DNA of 64,000 nt, taken from Panonychus citri. Its lineage: Eukaryota > Arthropoda > Arachnida > Trombidiformes > Tetranychidae. The DNA is taken from positions 992,001 to 1,056,000 of the forward strand of contig NW_026515438.1 in NCBI RefSeq assembly GCF_014898815.1. The letters are read 5' to 3'. The position numbers were made by a program, and so were the translations under genes. Of the stretch, positions 20,681 through 28,261 are shown one piece after another (position 1 is the first letter of the stretch; each line of letters starts with the position of its first letter). A model generated the notes under the pieces. It was given only the letters and a program-made list of their open reading frames with translations. It did not search any database and was not told the DNA's origin.

Positions 20681-21022
20681 ATGTCTGTACCAGAAGCTAT
20701 CAAAATGTATCCTTTTCTTAAAAAACTTAGTAAAGTTCGTTCACAAAAGAAAAGACAACAAATCCTCAAAGAATGTCCATGTAAAGTATATAAAATAATT
20801 GGTGATATATCCAGCAATGTCCTCAATGGTAATATAAGACTTAAGCCTTCTCAGTATAAACGAATTAAGTCACATAAGAAAACAATTCGGAAATTGGCCA
20901 AAAATAAATCAAATATTGTTAAAAAGAAAATCCTTCTGCAACACGGTGGAGCATTACCAGCTCTATTGTTACCTGCCATTTCTTTGCTTGCTAGTGTTGT
21001 TACAGATAAGTTTTTGAAATGA
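20681..21022 (+). CDS. Small basic GG-motif virion-type protein
   Basis: 113 residues, strongly basic (Lys/Arg-rich from about 20 to 88). A glycine pair in LLQHGGALPALL (about 91-102) is followed by a hydrophobic C-terminal segment (LLPAISLLASVV). The pattern of a basic stretch, a GG site and a hydrophobic tail is that of capsid core or membrane-active precursor proteins cleaved by adenain-type proteases; the element encodes such a protease at 26,507. The role is inferred from composition and context. The stop overlaps the next start (ATGA). Confidence 0.75.
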   Translation: MSVPEAIKMYPFLKKLSKVRSQKKRQQILKECPCKVYKIIGDISSNVLNGNIRLKPSQYKRIKSHKKTIRKLAKNKSNIVKKKILLQHGGALPALLLPAISLLASVVTDKFLK

Positions 21023-21795
21023 ATTCTTTCACAAAAATGATTTTGATATCCGAAGATGAATATAAACGGAGATGTTTCAGCAACTCGGTAGATCCAATAC
21101 AGTCAATTCTAACAACAAACATACCGATAGACTCAAAAATAAGACTTGCAAATAACGTGTTAATGAACAACCTAGAAGTTCAACAACAAAAACGTAATCA
21201 AGAAATCGAAAGACAAAATAACTATACAGAGCAAGCTTCTCCTGAGAGATTTGAAATCTCAAATATTCGTAATGAAAAACCAGATCACAGTTATAATACA
21301 GCTGCTGATGAATCATCTATTTATGACACGATTTCTGGTGATATGGTAGAGAATCCAAGAGCGATTAATTTTGATGAAGCAATCATTTCTACTCCCTTAC
21401 TGAATTCAAATAAAATTGCAGCTCAAAGTGAAAAACTTAATCAGGTTAGATCACCTAATAAAGCCGTGTCACTTGAGTTAGCTTTGAACAATATACAAAC
21501 TCTTGTATCAGAAGATGGTAAAATTCTTCGCAGTGATGGTACGAAAATTCATAATAGTGATATAAAAAGAATTGTTAAATTTTTATGTTTATTTAAGACA
21601 TCTGATGTTAAAAAGATGATAACACCACCTGGGACTGAACGTGTAATTTCAGAAATTGAGAAACTGCCGTATTTGTTTGATTTAATCAATAACTCACCTG
21701 CTGTGAAGAGATTTGGAGACAAAGGAGTAACATATAATACATGGAAGAAGCTTTCAGAAATGAATACTACGCTATCAACGGGTTGGGAGCACTAG
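21019..21795 (+). CDS. Polinton structural-region protein of unknown function
   Basis: 258 residues, begins MNSFTKMILISEDEYKRR, a start I associate with a conserved but functionally unassigned gene placed between the GG protein and the integrase in animal Polintons. The middle (60-140) is Asn/Ser/Glu-rich and probably disordered; the C-terminal third (about 148-250) is better structured, with SDIKRIVKFLCLF and VISEIEKLPYLFDLI helices. It overlaps the upstream gene by 4 bp and the integrase by 55 bp in a different frame. Function not known. Confidence 0.8.
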   Translation: MNSFTKMILISEDEYKRRCFSNSVDPIQSILTTNIPIDSKIRLANNVLMNNLEVQQQKRNQEIERQNNYTEQASPERFEISNIRNEKPDHSYNTAADESSIYDTISGDMVENPRAINFDEAIISTPLLNSNKIAAQSEKLNQVRSPNKAVSLELALNNIQTLVSEDGKILRSDGTKIHNSDIKRIVKFLCLFKTSDVKKMITPPGTERVISEIEKLPYLFDLINNSPAVKRFGDKGVTYNTWKKLSEMNTTLSTGWEH

Positions 21796-22811
21796 GAGGA
21801 GTTTATAGACTTTATAGAGAATTGAAACGTAAAAACCCTGATATTTCTTACATGAAAGTTAAAGAATGGTTAAATAAACAAGATTCATATAATTTATTCA
21901 AACAAGTGAAAAAAAACTTTATCAGACTCCCGATAATTGTAAAAAATATAGACGAACAATGGCAAGCCGATTTAATGGATTTGACATGGCTGCAAAAGTC
22001 TAATGAAGGTTATAAATATGTTTTAAATGTGATTGATTGTTTTAGTCGGTTCACATGGTCAATACCTTTAAAATCAAAGACAACTGATGAAGTTATAAAT
22101 GCTTTCTCTAAAATATTGTCAACTGGAAGAAAACCAATGAAACTACAGACAGATCAGGGTAAAGAGTTCACCAATAATAGAATAACTAAATTTTTCACGG
22201 ACAATAATATTCATCACTTCACTACAACTGACGATCTGATTAAATGTGCCATAGTTGAAAGACTTAATCGTACTCTCAGAACAAGGCTTTACAGATACTT
22301 ATCATATAAAAATACCCACAAATATATTGATATTTGGAAAGACCTCATTTCATCATACAATGACTCATTTCATAGAACAATACAAATGACGCCATCTGAT
22401 GTTACAGAACAAAACCGATCCAAGGTTCTTTATAATATAAGAAAGTCACATCGTATCATAAAATCTTTACAGAAACCTTATCATATCGGTCAACAAGTAA
22501 GAATAAGCCGGAAAAAAAATTTGTTCGAAAAAGGTGCTACGAGTAATTTTTCCGAAGAAATATATAAAATTTGTAAAGTGAAAAAGACACCACAAGGCTA
22601 CGTGTACTACTTGAAAGATACCGCTGGTGAAAAAATTACGTCAATATTTTACCACTACGAATTAACACCTGCCGTTCTTGGAGACCTTTTCAATATAGAA
22701 GTTTTAAAGACACGAATTAATAAAAGAACAAACAAGAAAGAGTATTTTGTGAAGTGGATAGGATATCCTAATAAGTTCAATAGTTGGGTCGAAAATGTGG
22801 AATCAACCTGA
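21741..22811 (+). CDS. Retroviral-type integrase with chromodomain
   Basis: 356-residue DDE integrase that inserts the linear element into host DNA and should create the 6-bp duplication seen here. The catalytic triad is D77 (WQADLMDLTW), D138 (TDQGKEF) and E173 (IVERLNR), a perfect D-x34-E spacing, so the enzyme looks active. A chromodomain occupies about residues 312-352 (IEVLKTR, YFVKWIGYPNKFNSWVE) and could tether integration to marked histone tails. The start overlaps the preceding gene by 55 bp and its end overlaps the penton-like gene by 17 bp, an unusually tight packing for a eukaryotic element. Confidence 0.97.
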   Translation: MEEAFRNEYYAINGLGALGGVYRLYRELKRKNPDISYMKVKEWLNKQDSYNLFKQVKKNFIRLPIIVKNIDEQWQADLMDLTWLQKSNEGYKYVLNVIDCFSRFTWSIPLKSKTTDEVINAFSKILSTGRKPMKLQTDQGKEFTNNRITKFFTDNNIHHFTTTDDLIKCAIVERLNRTLRTRLYRYLSYKNTHKYIDIWKDLISSYNDSFHRTIQMTPSDVTEQNRSKVLYNIRKSHRIIKSLQKPYHIGQQVRISRKKNLFEKGATSNFSEEIYKICKVKKTPQGYVYYLKDTAGEKITSIFYHYELTPAVLGDLFNIEVLKTRINKRTNKKEYFVKWIGYPNKFNSWVENVEST

Positions 22812-24243
22812 TGAATACTTTGTTGATGCAGTCTCAAACTCTTCAATGGAACATTTTCCTGATAATACATTATCAAAATTTTCAAATAAACTACCTTATC
22901 CTTTACAACTAGAAGGTGAATGGGTAGCTGGAATTCAAGAAGTTTTCTATCCTGTAGATGTTAAACCATCTAAATATACACTGGATATTCAACTACTAAC
23001 GAGTGGCTTGACTGAAAAGTTGACGAAAAAGATTGAATTAGACTCTGATCTGGATGCAAGTACTATTATTGCAACCATTAACAAGGCATTTTTAAATCTT
23101 TTCATGTCTGCAACTGAGTTGAAGCCTGATGAATCTGCAAAAGTTAAACGATCTATCGGATCAAAATTCCCTTCGTTGGACTTAGATGAGCTAACGAGTG
23201 AAAAGATCAAAACTCTTACAACTGAAGAACGTGAAAAAGTTTTAAATAGAATCAAAAATACAACAGTTGCTTTTCTAGAAAGTTTAAAAAGTGAAATGAC
23301 TAAATACAAACTAGAGGCAACGTTGCAAAAAGAAAAAATAACAAACCTCGAAAAGTCTCTGAGACAGTACGTTGATGAAGTTGAGAAACAAAAGCAAGAA
23401 GTGAAATTACAGAGATCTAAGGATAAAGAATTGATAAAAGAAGCATCAAAGAAAAAAATTGAATTAGAAGAGTCAAGTAATAAAATAGAAACATTGACTG
23501 CAGAGGTTAAAAACATTAAGATTAAAAATGAAGAGAATAAGAATGCACTCAAAGCTAGTATAGAAGAAAATAGAAAACTTGATTCTATCATTCAAGGAAA
23601 AGCTAAAGAGCTATATAAACAAACTCAAGAATTCCAAATACAGATCCAAGATTTGAATACAAAAATTAAACAACTTTCTGAGGAAAAAGAATTATTACAA
23701 AATAGCCTTAACTTGAAAAAAGATGAAAGACAGAAAGATCAAGAAAAAAATCTTCTCAAAACTACTGTTGATCAAAGTAAATTGAATACAATGAATGAAC
23801 AAATAACTGAATTGCAACTGACAAAACAGGATTTGGAGAATAAGTTCAAAAAGTTCAAAAGCCGTTCCTCATCTGAAATTGCAGAAATGACCCTGAAATT
23901 GAATGTTTGTAAACAAAATGAAACCAAAACTGAGTTTGAAAGCAGAAAGCAGCAAGAAAGTGTTAAAAACCACATAATTGAGTTGGAAAGTGTGATATCG
24001 AACTTCAAAGATTCAACAAATAAGCTAAAAGAAGAGATTAACCAAATAAACTTGGAGAGAATGAACTTAAAAAGAGCCATTGAATCATCACAATCTCGAG
24101 AAAGTGATTTATTATCCAGACTACAATATGAAAAAGAGCGAACTTCACAAGTAATAAAACAAGCTGAACAAAGTATGAAAGGTGTTGAAATCGAGAGAGC
24201 CAAGCTTGTAGAACAAGAGAATATGCTACTAAAGATTATCTGA
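22795..24243 (+). CDS. Penton-like minor capsid protein: N-terminal part plus long coiled coil
   Basis: 482 residues ending at TGA 24,241. The first about 80 residues (DAVSNSSMEHFPDNTLSKF, then LQLEGEWVAGIQEVFYP) match the opening of Polinton minor capsid (penton, single jelly-roll) proteins. From about residue 140 to the end the sequence is almost pure coiled coil (Glu/Lys/Leu heptads, over 300 residues), an insertion not needed for the capsid fold and possibly a spike or fibre. The capsid-type C-terminal half continues in another frame at 24,233-24,772. The split at a single UGA is discussed in the findings. I annotate the two parts separately and do not merge them. Confidence 0.85.
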   Translation: MWNQPDEYFVDAVSNSSMEHFPDNTLSKFSNKLPYPLQLEGEWVAGIQEVFYPVDVKPSKYTLDIQLLTSGLTEKLTKKIELDSDLDASTIIATINKAFLNLFMSATELKPDESAKVKRSIGSKFPSLDLDELTSEKIKTLTTEEREKVLNRIKNTTVAFLESLKSEMTKYKLEATLQKEKITNLEKSLRQYVDEVEKQKQEVKLQRSKDKELIKEASKKKIELEESSNKIETLTAEVKNIKIKNEENKNALKASIEENRKLDSIIQGKAKELYKQTQEFQIQIQDLNTKIKQLSEEKELLQNSLNLKKDERQKDQEKNLLKTTVDQSKLNTMNEQITELQLTKQDLENKFKKFKSRSSSEIAEMTLKLNVCKQNETKTEFESRKQQESVKNHIIELESVISNFKDSTNKLKEEINQINLERMNLKRAIESSQSRESDLLSRLQYEKERTSQVIKQAEQSMKGVEIERAKLVEQENMLLKII

Positions 24244-24772
24244 GCTCGGGATAGTAGTTAACGCAAAAGGTGAAAATCCAGCTGGTGAATTGAACCACCA
24301 AATGTCTGTTCCCGGTATCACTATACATGAAGGAAAAACTATAATTTTTTCTGGAAACTATCAATCAAAAATATTCACACCTTATTTTGCTGACGTAAAT
24401 TTCATTTCAGCTTTGGGCTTTGATGCGAATAGCTATTTAACAATGATTGAAGCCTTCAATAGAGGAGAAAAAGCCTTTACTTCACCAAAAAATTTCAGCT
24501 TGAACTTCAAATCACACCTTATGTTTATACATTCCGATATTGTAGCTGAACATTTTGTTGGTAACAAATCAGCTAGAGTTATGCGTGTTGTTCCTCTCAA
24601 GTATGGAAGTCAAACAGAGATGGTACATGAGAAATTTTTGAAGCCATTTTACTACCCAGTTCGATCGAATAGAATTGAAGATGTAAACTTCATTCTTTCT
24701 AACGAAATTGGTGAACCTGTTAAATTTAATTCAGGGAGAGTGTTGATTAGTTTACACTTCAAGCGTAACTAG
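24233..24772 (+). CDS. Penton-like minor capsid protein: C-terminal part, +1 frame
   Basis: Open from 24,233 (just after an in-frame TAA at 24,230) to the TAG at 24,770-24,772. It has no ATG until about 24,302, so independent initiation would lose conserved sequence. It carries the second half of the minor capsid jelly roll: GKTIIFSGNY, HSDIVAEHFVGNKSARVMRV, FYYPVRSNRIEDVNFI and the typical ending SGRVLISLHFKR. It overlaps the N-terminal part by only 11 bases and is offset by +1, so the two must be joined by frameshifting at or just before the UGA, or they were separated by a one-base mutation. Confidence 0.8.
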   Translation, partial: RLSELGIVVNAKGENPAGELNHQMSVPGITIHEGKTIIFSGNYQSKIFTPYFADVNFISALGFDANSYLTMIEAFNRGEKAFTSPKNFSLNFKSHLMFIHSDIVAEHFVGNKSARVMRVVPLKYGSQTEMVHEKFLKPFYYPVRSNRIEDVNFILSNEIGEPVKFNSGRVLISLHFKRN

Positions 24773-24782
24773 TTGTATAAGA
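24773..24782 (+). promoter_or_regulatory. TTGTATAAGA box upstream of the 24,867 gene
   Basis: TTGTATAAGA directly follows the penton-like stop codon and is about 90 bp upstream of the next ATG. It is identical in its TGTATAAGA core to the box at 19,913. Confidence 0.4.
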
Positions 24783-24866
24783 AATTAAATAGTTATTATA
24801 TTAATAAAATTAATTTTTAGACTATTGAATTCTCTCAACACTCATTATAAAAATAAAAAAATAAAA

Positions 24867-25265
24867 ATGAATAGAAAAGTGTATTGTGCTTGTGACTCTA
24901 ACTTCAACAATTATTATAAAGCTCAGGTTGGAGGTGGATTTTCCGATATCAATGTATTCAGAGGTAACCCTTACCAACGTGGATTCGGTATTGGTAGCTT
25001 ATTTGCAAGATTTGGTATTCCGGTATTGAAATTCATTGGTAAACATGTATTGAAAACTGGTGTTAATATAGGAAATGATGTATTAAATGAAAAGAAATTT
25101 AAAGAAGCCGTAAAGTCAAGAGTTAAAGTAGGTTTTAAAGAAGCTGCCACTGATTCTTTAGGAAAGTTGAATGAAATCATTCATCAAAAAGGAAGAGGTA
25201 TTAAAAGAAAGTTATATAAGAAAGCTTCCCAGAAAGTTAAAAGAAAGAAAGATATTTTCTCTTAG
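24867..25265 (+). CDS. Minor capsid/pVI-like Polinton protein
   Basis: 132 residues from the ATG at 24,867 (the longer open frame begins with TTG, which I do not accept). It contains YYKAQVGGGFSDINVFRG, with a GGG site suited to the element's protease, then RGFGIGSLFARFGIPVLKFIG, an amphipathic segment, and VNIGNDVLNEKKF. This order is characteristic of a small protein found just before the major capsid gene in animal Polintons and is usually compared with adenovirus pVI-type internal proteins. The tail is Lys/Arg-rich (DNA binding or nuclear import). It ends one base before the capsid ATG. Confidence 0.85.
   Translation: MNRKVYCACDSNFNNYYKAQVGGGFSDINVFRGNPYQRGFGIGSLFARFGIPVLKFIGKHVLKTGVNIGNDVLNEKKFKEAVKSRVKVGFKEAATDSLGKLNEIIHQKGRGIKRKLYKKASQKVKRKKDIFS
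25213..25221 (+). promoter_or_regulatory. TATATAAGA box upstream of the major capsid gene (inside a coding frame)
   Basis: TATATAAGA is embedded in codons of the preceding gene, 54 bp before the capsid ATG at 25,267, about the same distance as the copy before 20,681. The coding context (KLYKK) weakens it as independent evidence. Confidence 0.35.
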
Positions 25266-25266
25266 A

Positions 25267-26505
25267 ATGGAATATTTACATCCATCTTCGTTACCAGCTA
25301 ATAAAAGTGAACTAGATCTATTCAATATACCACCAACACAAGTTGCAATTGATACAGTTTACGAAACTGATTATCGACCTTCGTCGGAACAGGACTTTGC
25401 TAAAACTTATGAATTCAATGTTCCAGCATCAGAAGATTTCACAGATCTAAGTGCTACCATGATACACATGAATGTACATATTGTGAATGATAAAAATTCA
25501 ATAGTAAAATCATCTGATTTAGTCAAATTAGTAAGAAACTTTGGTAACGCTTTGTTCGAACAAATTGACTTGTACTTAGGTTCAACAAACACTTCACTTG
25601 CTAATAATATGTACCACTACCAAGCATTTATTGAAGAGCTATTATATCGATACCCTACAAATATTGATACATCTTTCATCAAAAACGAAACAGTTGTCAG
25701 CATCGATAAAACATATGAATTATATTATCGATTACATCTGCCTATGTGCATGCAAGATAGATTGTTATTGAATGGAGTTCCATTGATCTTCAAGTTTACC
25801 AGAAGTTCATCAGCATTTCCATTGATAAAAATGAAAGCTACTGATACTGAAAACTACTCAGTTAACATCAAAAACTTTTCTTTGCATATGAAAAGGGTCA
25901 AGTTATATCCAGACGCTCAAGCTTCGATTCTAAACACTCTCAACACGCATCCGGCTAAGTATTTCATCACAAGAGCTGACACAAAAAGTTTCACAATACC
26001 AATAGGAGTTTCTACCATTTCGATAGAGAACTTGTTTGTTGGACAACTTCCAAAACGAGTGATCGTTGGATTTGTTAAAGAAGAAGCTTTAAATGGTAAT
26101 CTCGCGAATGATCCATTCAGATTTGAACACTTTAATATAAAATACATAAGTTTAAATATTGATGGAGTTATTATACCAAGTATACCTTATAGACCTGATT
26201 TTACTAAAGGGAATTGTATTCGAGAGTATGTCAATCTTTTTAGAGCATTGAATCAAGATGAAGGAATACCACAAATTGATCTTACATATGAACAATATAA
26301 GAATGATACAGTTTTATTTGCATTCGATATTGGTGGATCATTAGGTGCTGAAACAGGTGTTTTGTCATTGATCAAAAGAGGTAAAATTCGATTAGAAATA
26401 CGTTTTAATGTGAACTTGACTGAAGCTATAAAAGCAATAACATTCGGACAGTATGATAACCTGTTGACAATAGATAAAGATAGACAGACAAGCATTGATT
26501 ATTGA
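25267..26505 (+). CDS. Major capsid protein, double jelly-roll type
   Basis: 412 residues; I start at MEYLHPSSLP (25,267), one base after the previous stop, since the longer frame overlaps the upstream gene without conserved content. The N-terminal LDLFNIPPTQVAIDTVYETD and the following YEFNVPASEDFTDL are the recognisable opening of Polinton major capsid proteins. The remainder alternates beta-type strands, consistent with two jelly rolls. With the ATPase, protease and minor capsid proteins it completes the morphogenesis set, so the element could in principle form virions. This is inference from gene content only. Confidence 0.93.
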   Translation: MEYLHPSSLPANKSELDLFNIPPTQVAIDTVYETDYRPSSEQDFAKTYEFNVPASEDFTDLSATMIHMNVHIVNDKNSIVKSSDLVKLVRNFGNALFEQIDLYLGSTNTSLANNMYHYQAFIEELLYRYPTNIDTSFIKNETVVSIDKTYELYYRLHLPMCMQDRLLLNGVPLIFKFTRSSSAFPLIKMKATDTENYSVNIKNFSLHMKRVKLYPDAQASILNTLNTHPAKYFITRADTKSFTIPIGVSTISIENLFVGQLPKRVIVGFVKEEALNGNLANDPFRFEHFNIKYISLNIDGVIIPSIPYRPDFTKGNCIREYVNLFRALNQDEGIPQIDLTYEQYKNDTVLFAFDIGGSLGAETGVLSLIKRGKIRLEIRFNVNLTEAIKAITFGQYDNLLTIDKDRQTSIDY

Positions 26506-26506
26506 A

Positions 26507-26941
26507 ATGCTTAATAGCCTTGATATAATGAAAATGCTGAGAAGGATAAAGTGGTTTGGTGGTGTTTTCCCAATAAACCGATTACCTATTTTTTTTAAGA
26601 AACCAAAAACTTTTATTATAAATTTGGATCCAAACTATAAGGAAGGATCACATTGGGTTTCGGTACATTTTTCAAGACGTGGGACTGCTTTGTACTTTGA
26701 TGCGTTTGGAAGACAACCTGAAAATGATATTTTGACTTTCATTGAGAGAAATGCTCCAAGGGGTTTCACTCACTCCAATCAAAAGTATCAGGGGAATGAA
26801 TCAACAGCTTGCGGTTTTTTCTGTATACTTTTTGTAGTACTTGCTAATAGATCTAGAGAATTTTTCAAAATTTTTTCGAAATGTAAACATTTGTTAAATG
26901 AAAAAAGACTCAAATTCTTGATGAAAAAATTTATAGATTAA
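26507..26941 (+). CDS. Adenain-type cysteine protease
   Basis: 144 residues from the ATG at 26,507, one base after the capsid stop. The catalytic set is intact: H49 (GSHWVSVHF), D65 (LYFDAFG), a Gln near 95 (KYQGN) for the oxyanion hole, and C102 (ACGFFC). It belongs to the C5/C48 (adenain/Ulp1) fold; in Polintons it is the maturation protease and would cut at GG-x sites such as those in the 20,681 and 24,867 products. The gene ends ten bases before the right terminal hairpin. Confidence 0.95.
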   Translation: MLNSLDIMKMLRRIKWFGGVFPINRLPIFFKKPKTFIINLDPNYKEGSHWVSVHFSRRGTALYFDAFGRQPENDILTFIERNAPRGFTHSNQKYQGNESTACGFFCILFVVLANRSREFFKIFSKCKHLLNEKRLKFLMKKFID

Positions 26942-26950
26942 AAAATGTAC

Positions 26951-27020
26951 AACTGCTTGTTTCAGTACAATTTTTCAGCCTGGCTGAAAATTGAGCTGGA
27001 GCAAGCAGTTTTTTACTACT
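26951..27020 (-). repeat. Right terminal inverted repeat with hairpin
   Basis: The last 10 bases (TTTTACTACT) mirror the left end. Positions 26,951-27,010 form an imperfect hairpin (AACTGCTTG.T.CAG ... CTGGAGCAAGCAGTT, loop at about 26,979-26,983). The left and right termini match for about 70 bp with several substitutions and one-base gaps, so each end is both an inverted repeat of the other and self-complementary. Confidence 0.88.
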
Positions 27021-27026
27021 ATCTTG
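27021..27026. repeat. Target-site duplication, right (ATCTTG)
   Basis: Exact copy of 10,799-10,804, immediately outside the right terminus. The flanking sequence continues the GALNT fragment interrupted on the left. Confidence 0.9.
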
Positions 27027-27108
27027 AACAATTAAAACATTTCGAACCAATCGCACTTCCATCGAGCTCTCCACCTTGTAAATCTTTCTCTCCATTGTAA
27101 TTGGTTGA
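27027..27108 (-). pseudogene. Degenerate GALNT fragment, right half
   Basis: Matches parent positions about 1736-1845 (shared words ACATTTCGAA.CAATCGCACTT, CATCGAGCTCT and CACCTTG/TCCTTG) with small deletions. It continues the left half at 10,578-10,804 exactly across the transposon. Homology to GALNT stops near 27,108 and the duplicated promoter segment follows. Confidence 0.75.
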
Positions 27109-27491
27109 AATCAATTACAAACAATTAACTAATATCAGCAAGATGATCAATAACAACATTCTGACAATTACATTGATTGCCTGCTAACGTTAGTAAATCA
27201 GCTTCTCTTAACATTAGTTTTTTTCTCGGCAACTTCGGTCAAATCGTTTACTAGACAAACGACCAATTTTATTGTATCATTTAACTGAAGAAAATTTCGC
27301 ACAAATATTAATTATCTGTTAATTTGATTCTCAAATTTAAAACCGGTGAAAATAAACTAACGGTTAATTATTTTAATCCTAAGAAAATACTACTGAAACA
27401 GATTCGAATCAATAGATGTCGCCACTTATTCTTTTTCGCGTTTGTCCACCAGGTGGTCGATTTTCTATAAATTGATTGTAAGGAAAACCGA
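27096..27491 (+). promoter_or_regulatory. Duplicated promoter segment (copy 2), upstream of RBX1
   Basis: Homologous to 7,540-7,930 upstream of the coiled-coil gene, ending in AAAACCGGTGAAAATAAACT and diverging before the RBX1 leader. The RBX1 5' leader starts somewhere near 27,420-27,500. Confidence 0.5.
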
Positions 27492-27602
27492 TTGTTTTGT
27501 TTTGTTCAAATCTCTTTATTTTCATCTCTTGTGGATTTTATTTATTTACTTTTTATTTTTGTGGTCTTATTTTCTAAATCCTTTTTTTATACGCTATTAA
27601 TC

Positions 27603-27953
27603 ATGGGTGACATTGATGATGATATGGAAATCGAGTCGAACAATGAACAACCAAGTAGCTCTACATCATCAGGCGGTGGAAAAAAACGATTCGAGGTGAA
27701 AAAATGGTCTGCTGTTGCTCTATGGGCTTGGGATATTGTGGTGGATAATTGTGCTATTTGTCGTAATCATATCATGGATTTGTGTATAGAATGTCAGGCT
27801 AATCAAGCCTCAGCCACCTCACAAGAATGTACAGTTGCCTGGGGCGTTTGTAACCATGCTTTCCATTTCCATTGTATATCACGATGGCTGAAAACGCGAC
27901 AAGTTTGCCCATTGGACAATCGTGAATGGGAATTCCAAAAATATGGACATTAA
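27603..27953 (+). CDS. Rbx1: RBX1/ROC1 RING-H2 subunit of cullin-RING ubiquitin ligases
   Basis: 116 residues, intronless. It recruits the E2 enzyme to cullin 1-4 complexes and is essential in animals. The N-terminus is acidic/Ser-rich and variable; KKRFEVKKWSAVALWAWDI is the cullin-binding strand. The RING-H2 follows: CAICRNHIMDLCIECQA, CTVAWGVCNHAFHFHC, CPLDNREWEFQKYGH, with all zinc ligands present. I chose the ATG at 27,603 because it gives the family length; the longer upstream frame is 5' leader. It lies in the right copy of the duplicated block. Lack of introns could mean retroposition, but could equally be ancestral. Confidence 0.96.
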   Translation: MGDIDDDMEIESNNEQPSSSTSSGGGKKRFEVKKWSAVALWAWDIVVDNCAICRNHIMDLCIECQANQASATSQECTVAWGVCNHAFHFHCISRWLKTRQVCPLDNREWEFQKYGH

Positions 27954-28261
27954 ATCCTAAACACTCAACTTATCGATTGATCTAACTCACGTTTTTTTCT
28001 CAATATTTGTTTTTATCATGTTAATTGAAGACAAAAAGTTAAATCTTCGTAGGTCAATCACCTTATTTTCATTTACATGAATAAAAATACAATTAAATGA
28101 ATTGATCTTCGAAAGTTAATACAGTTAATGAGTCAGTTCTGATTTACATTTACTAACAATTTCTCTCCCTGTGATCTCATGATATTTGTTGATAAGATGA
28201 TCAACTCAATAGGCTGGTAAATATCCTTTCTGTCCATCAACTTTGATCTCTCGACGTTTAA
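27954..28261. repeat. Duplicated 3' segment (copy 2)
   Basis: RBX1 3' UTR and homologue of 10,343-10,577. The part at 27,965-28,045 also resembles 7,715-7,790 (CTCACGTTTTTTTC, TTGAAGACAAA), so the block contains internal rearrangements. Confidence 0.55.

Larger units (their letters stand above)
10805..27020 (+). mobile_element. Complete Polinton/Maverick DNA transposon, 16,216 bp
   Basis: Self-synthesising DNA transposon bounded by inverted termini starting AGTAGTAAAAAA and by a perfect 6-bp target duplication. It encodes the full Polinton core: protein-primed DNA polymerase B, retroviral-type integrase with chromodomain, A32-like packaging ATPase, adenain-type protease, double-jelly-roll major capsid, penton-like minor capsid and two small virion-type proteins. 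Added cargo is a TBP-like protein, a PC4-like candidate, a conserved-looking unknown and a tandem dUTPase. All genes run on + except the dUTPase. Genes from 18.9 kb onward are packed with ATGA overlaps or gaps of a few bases. Frames are open except one disruption in the penton-like gene, so the copy is young. The genes are intronless and about as AT-rich as the host DNA. Confidence 0.97.

Noticed and set aside
22989..24203. Antisense frames opposite the coiled-coil region
   Set aside because: Reverse complement of Lys/Glu-rich heptads gives Phe/Leu/Ser-rich frames by composition; no independent signal.
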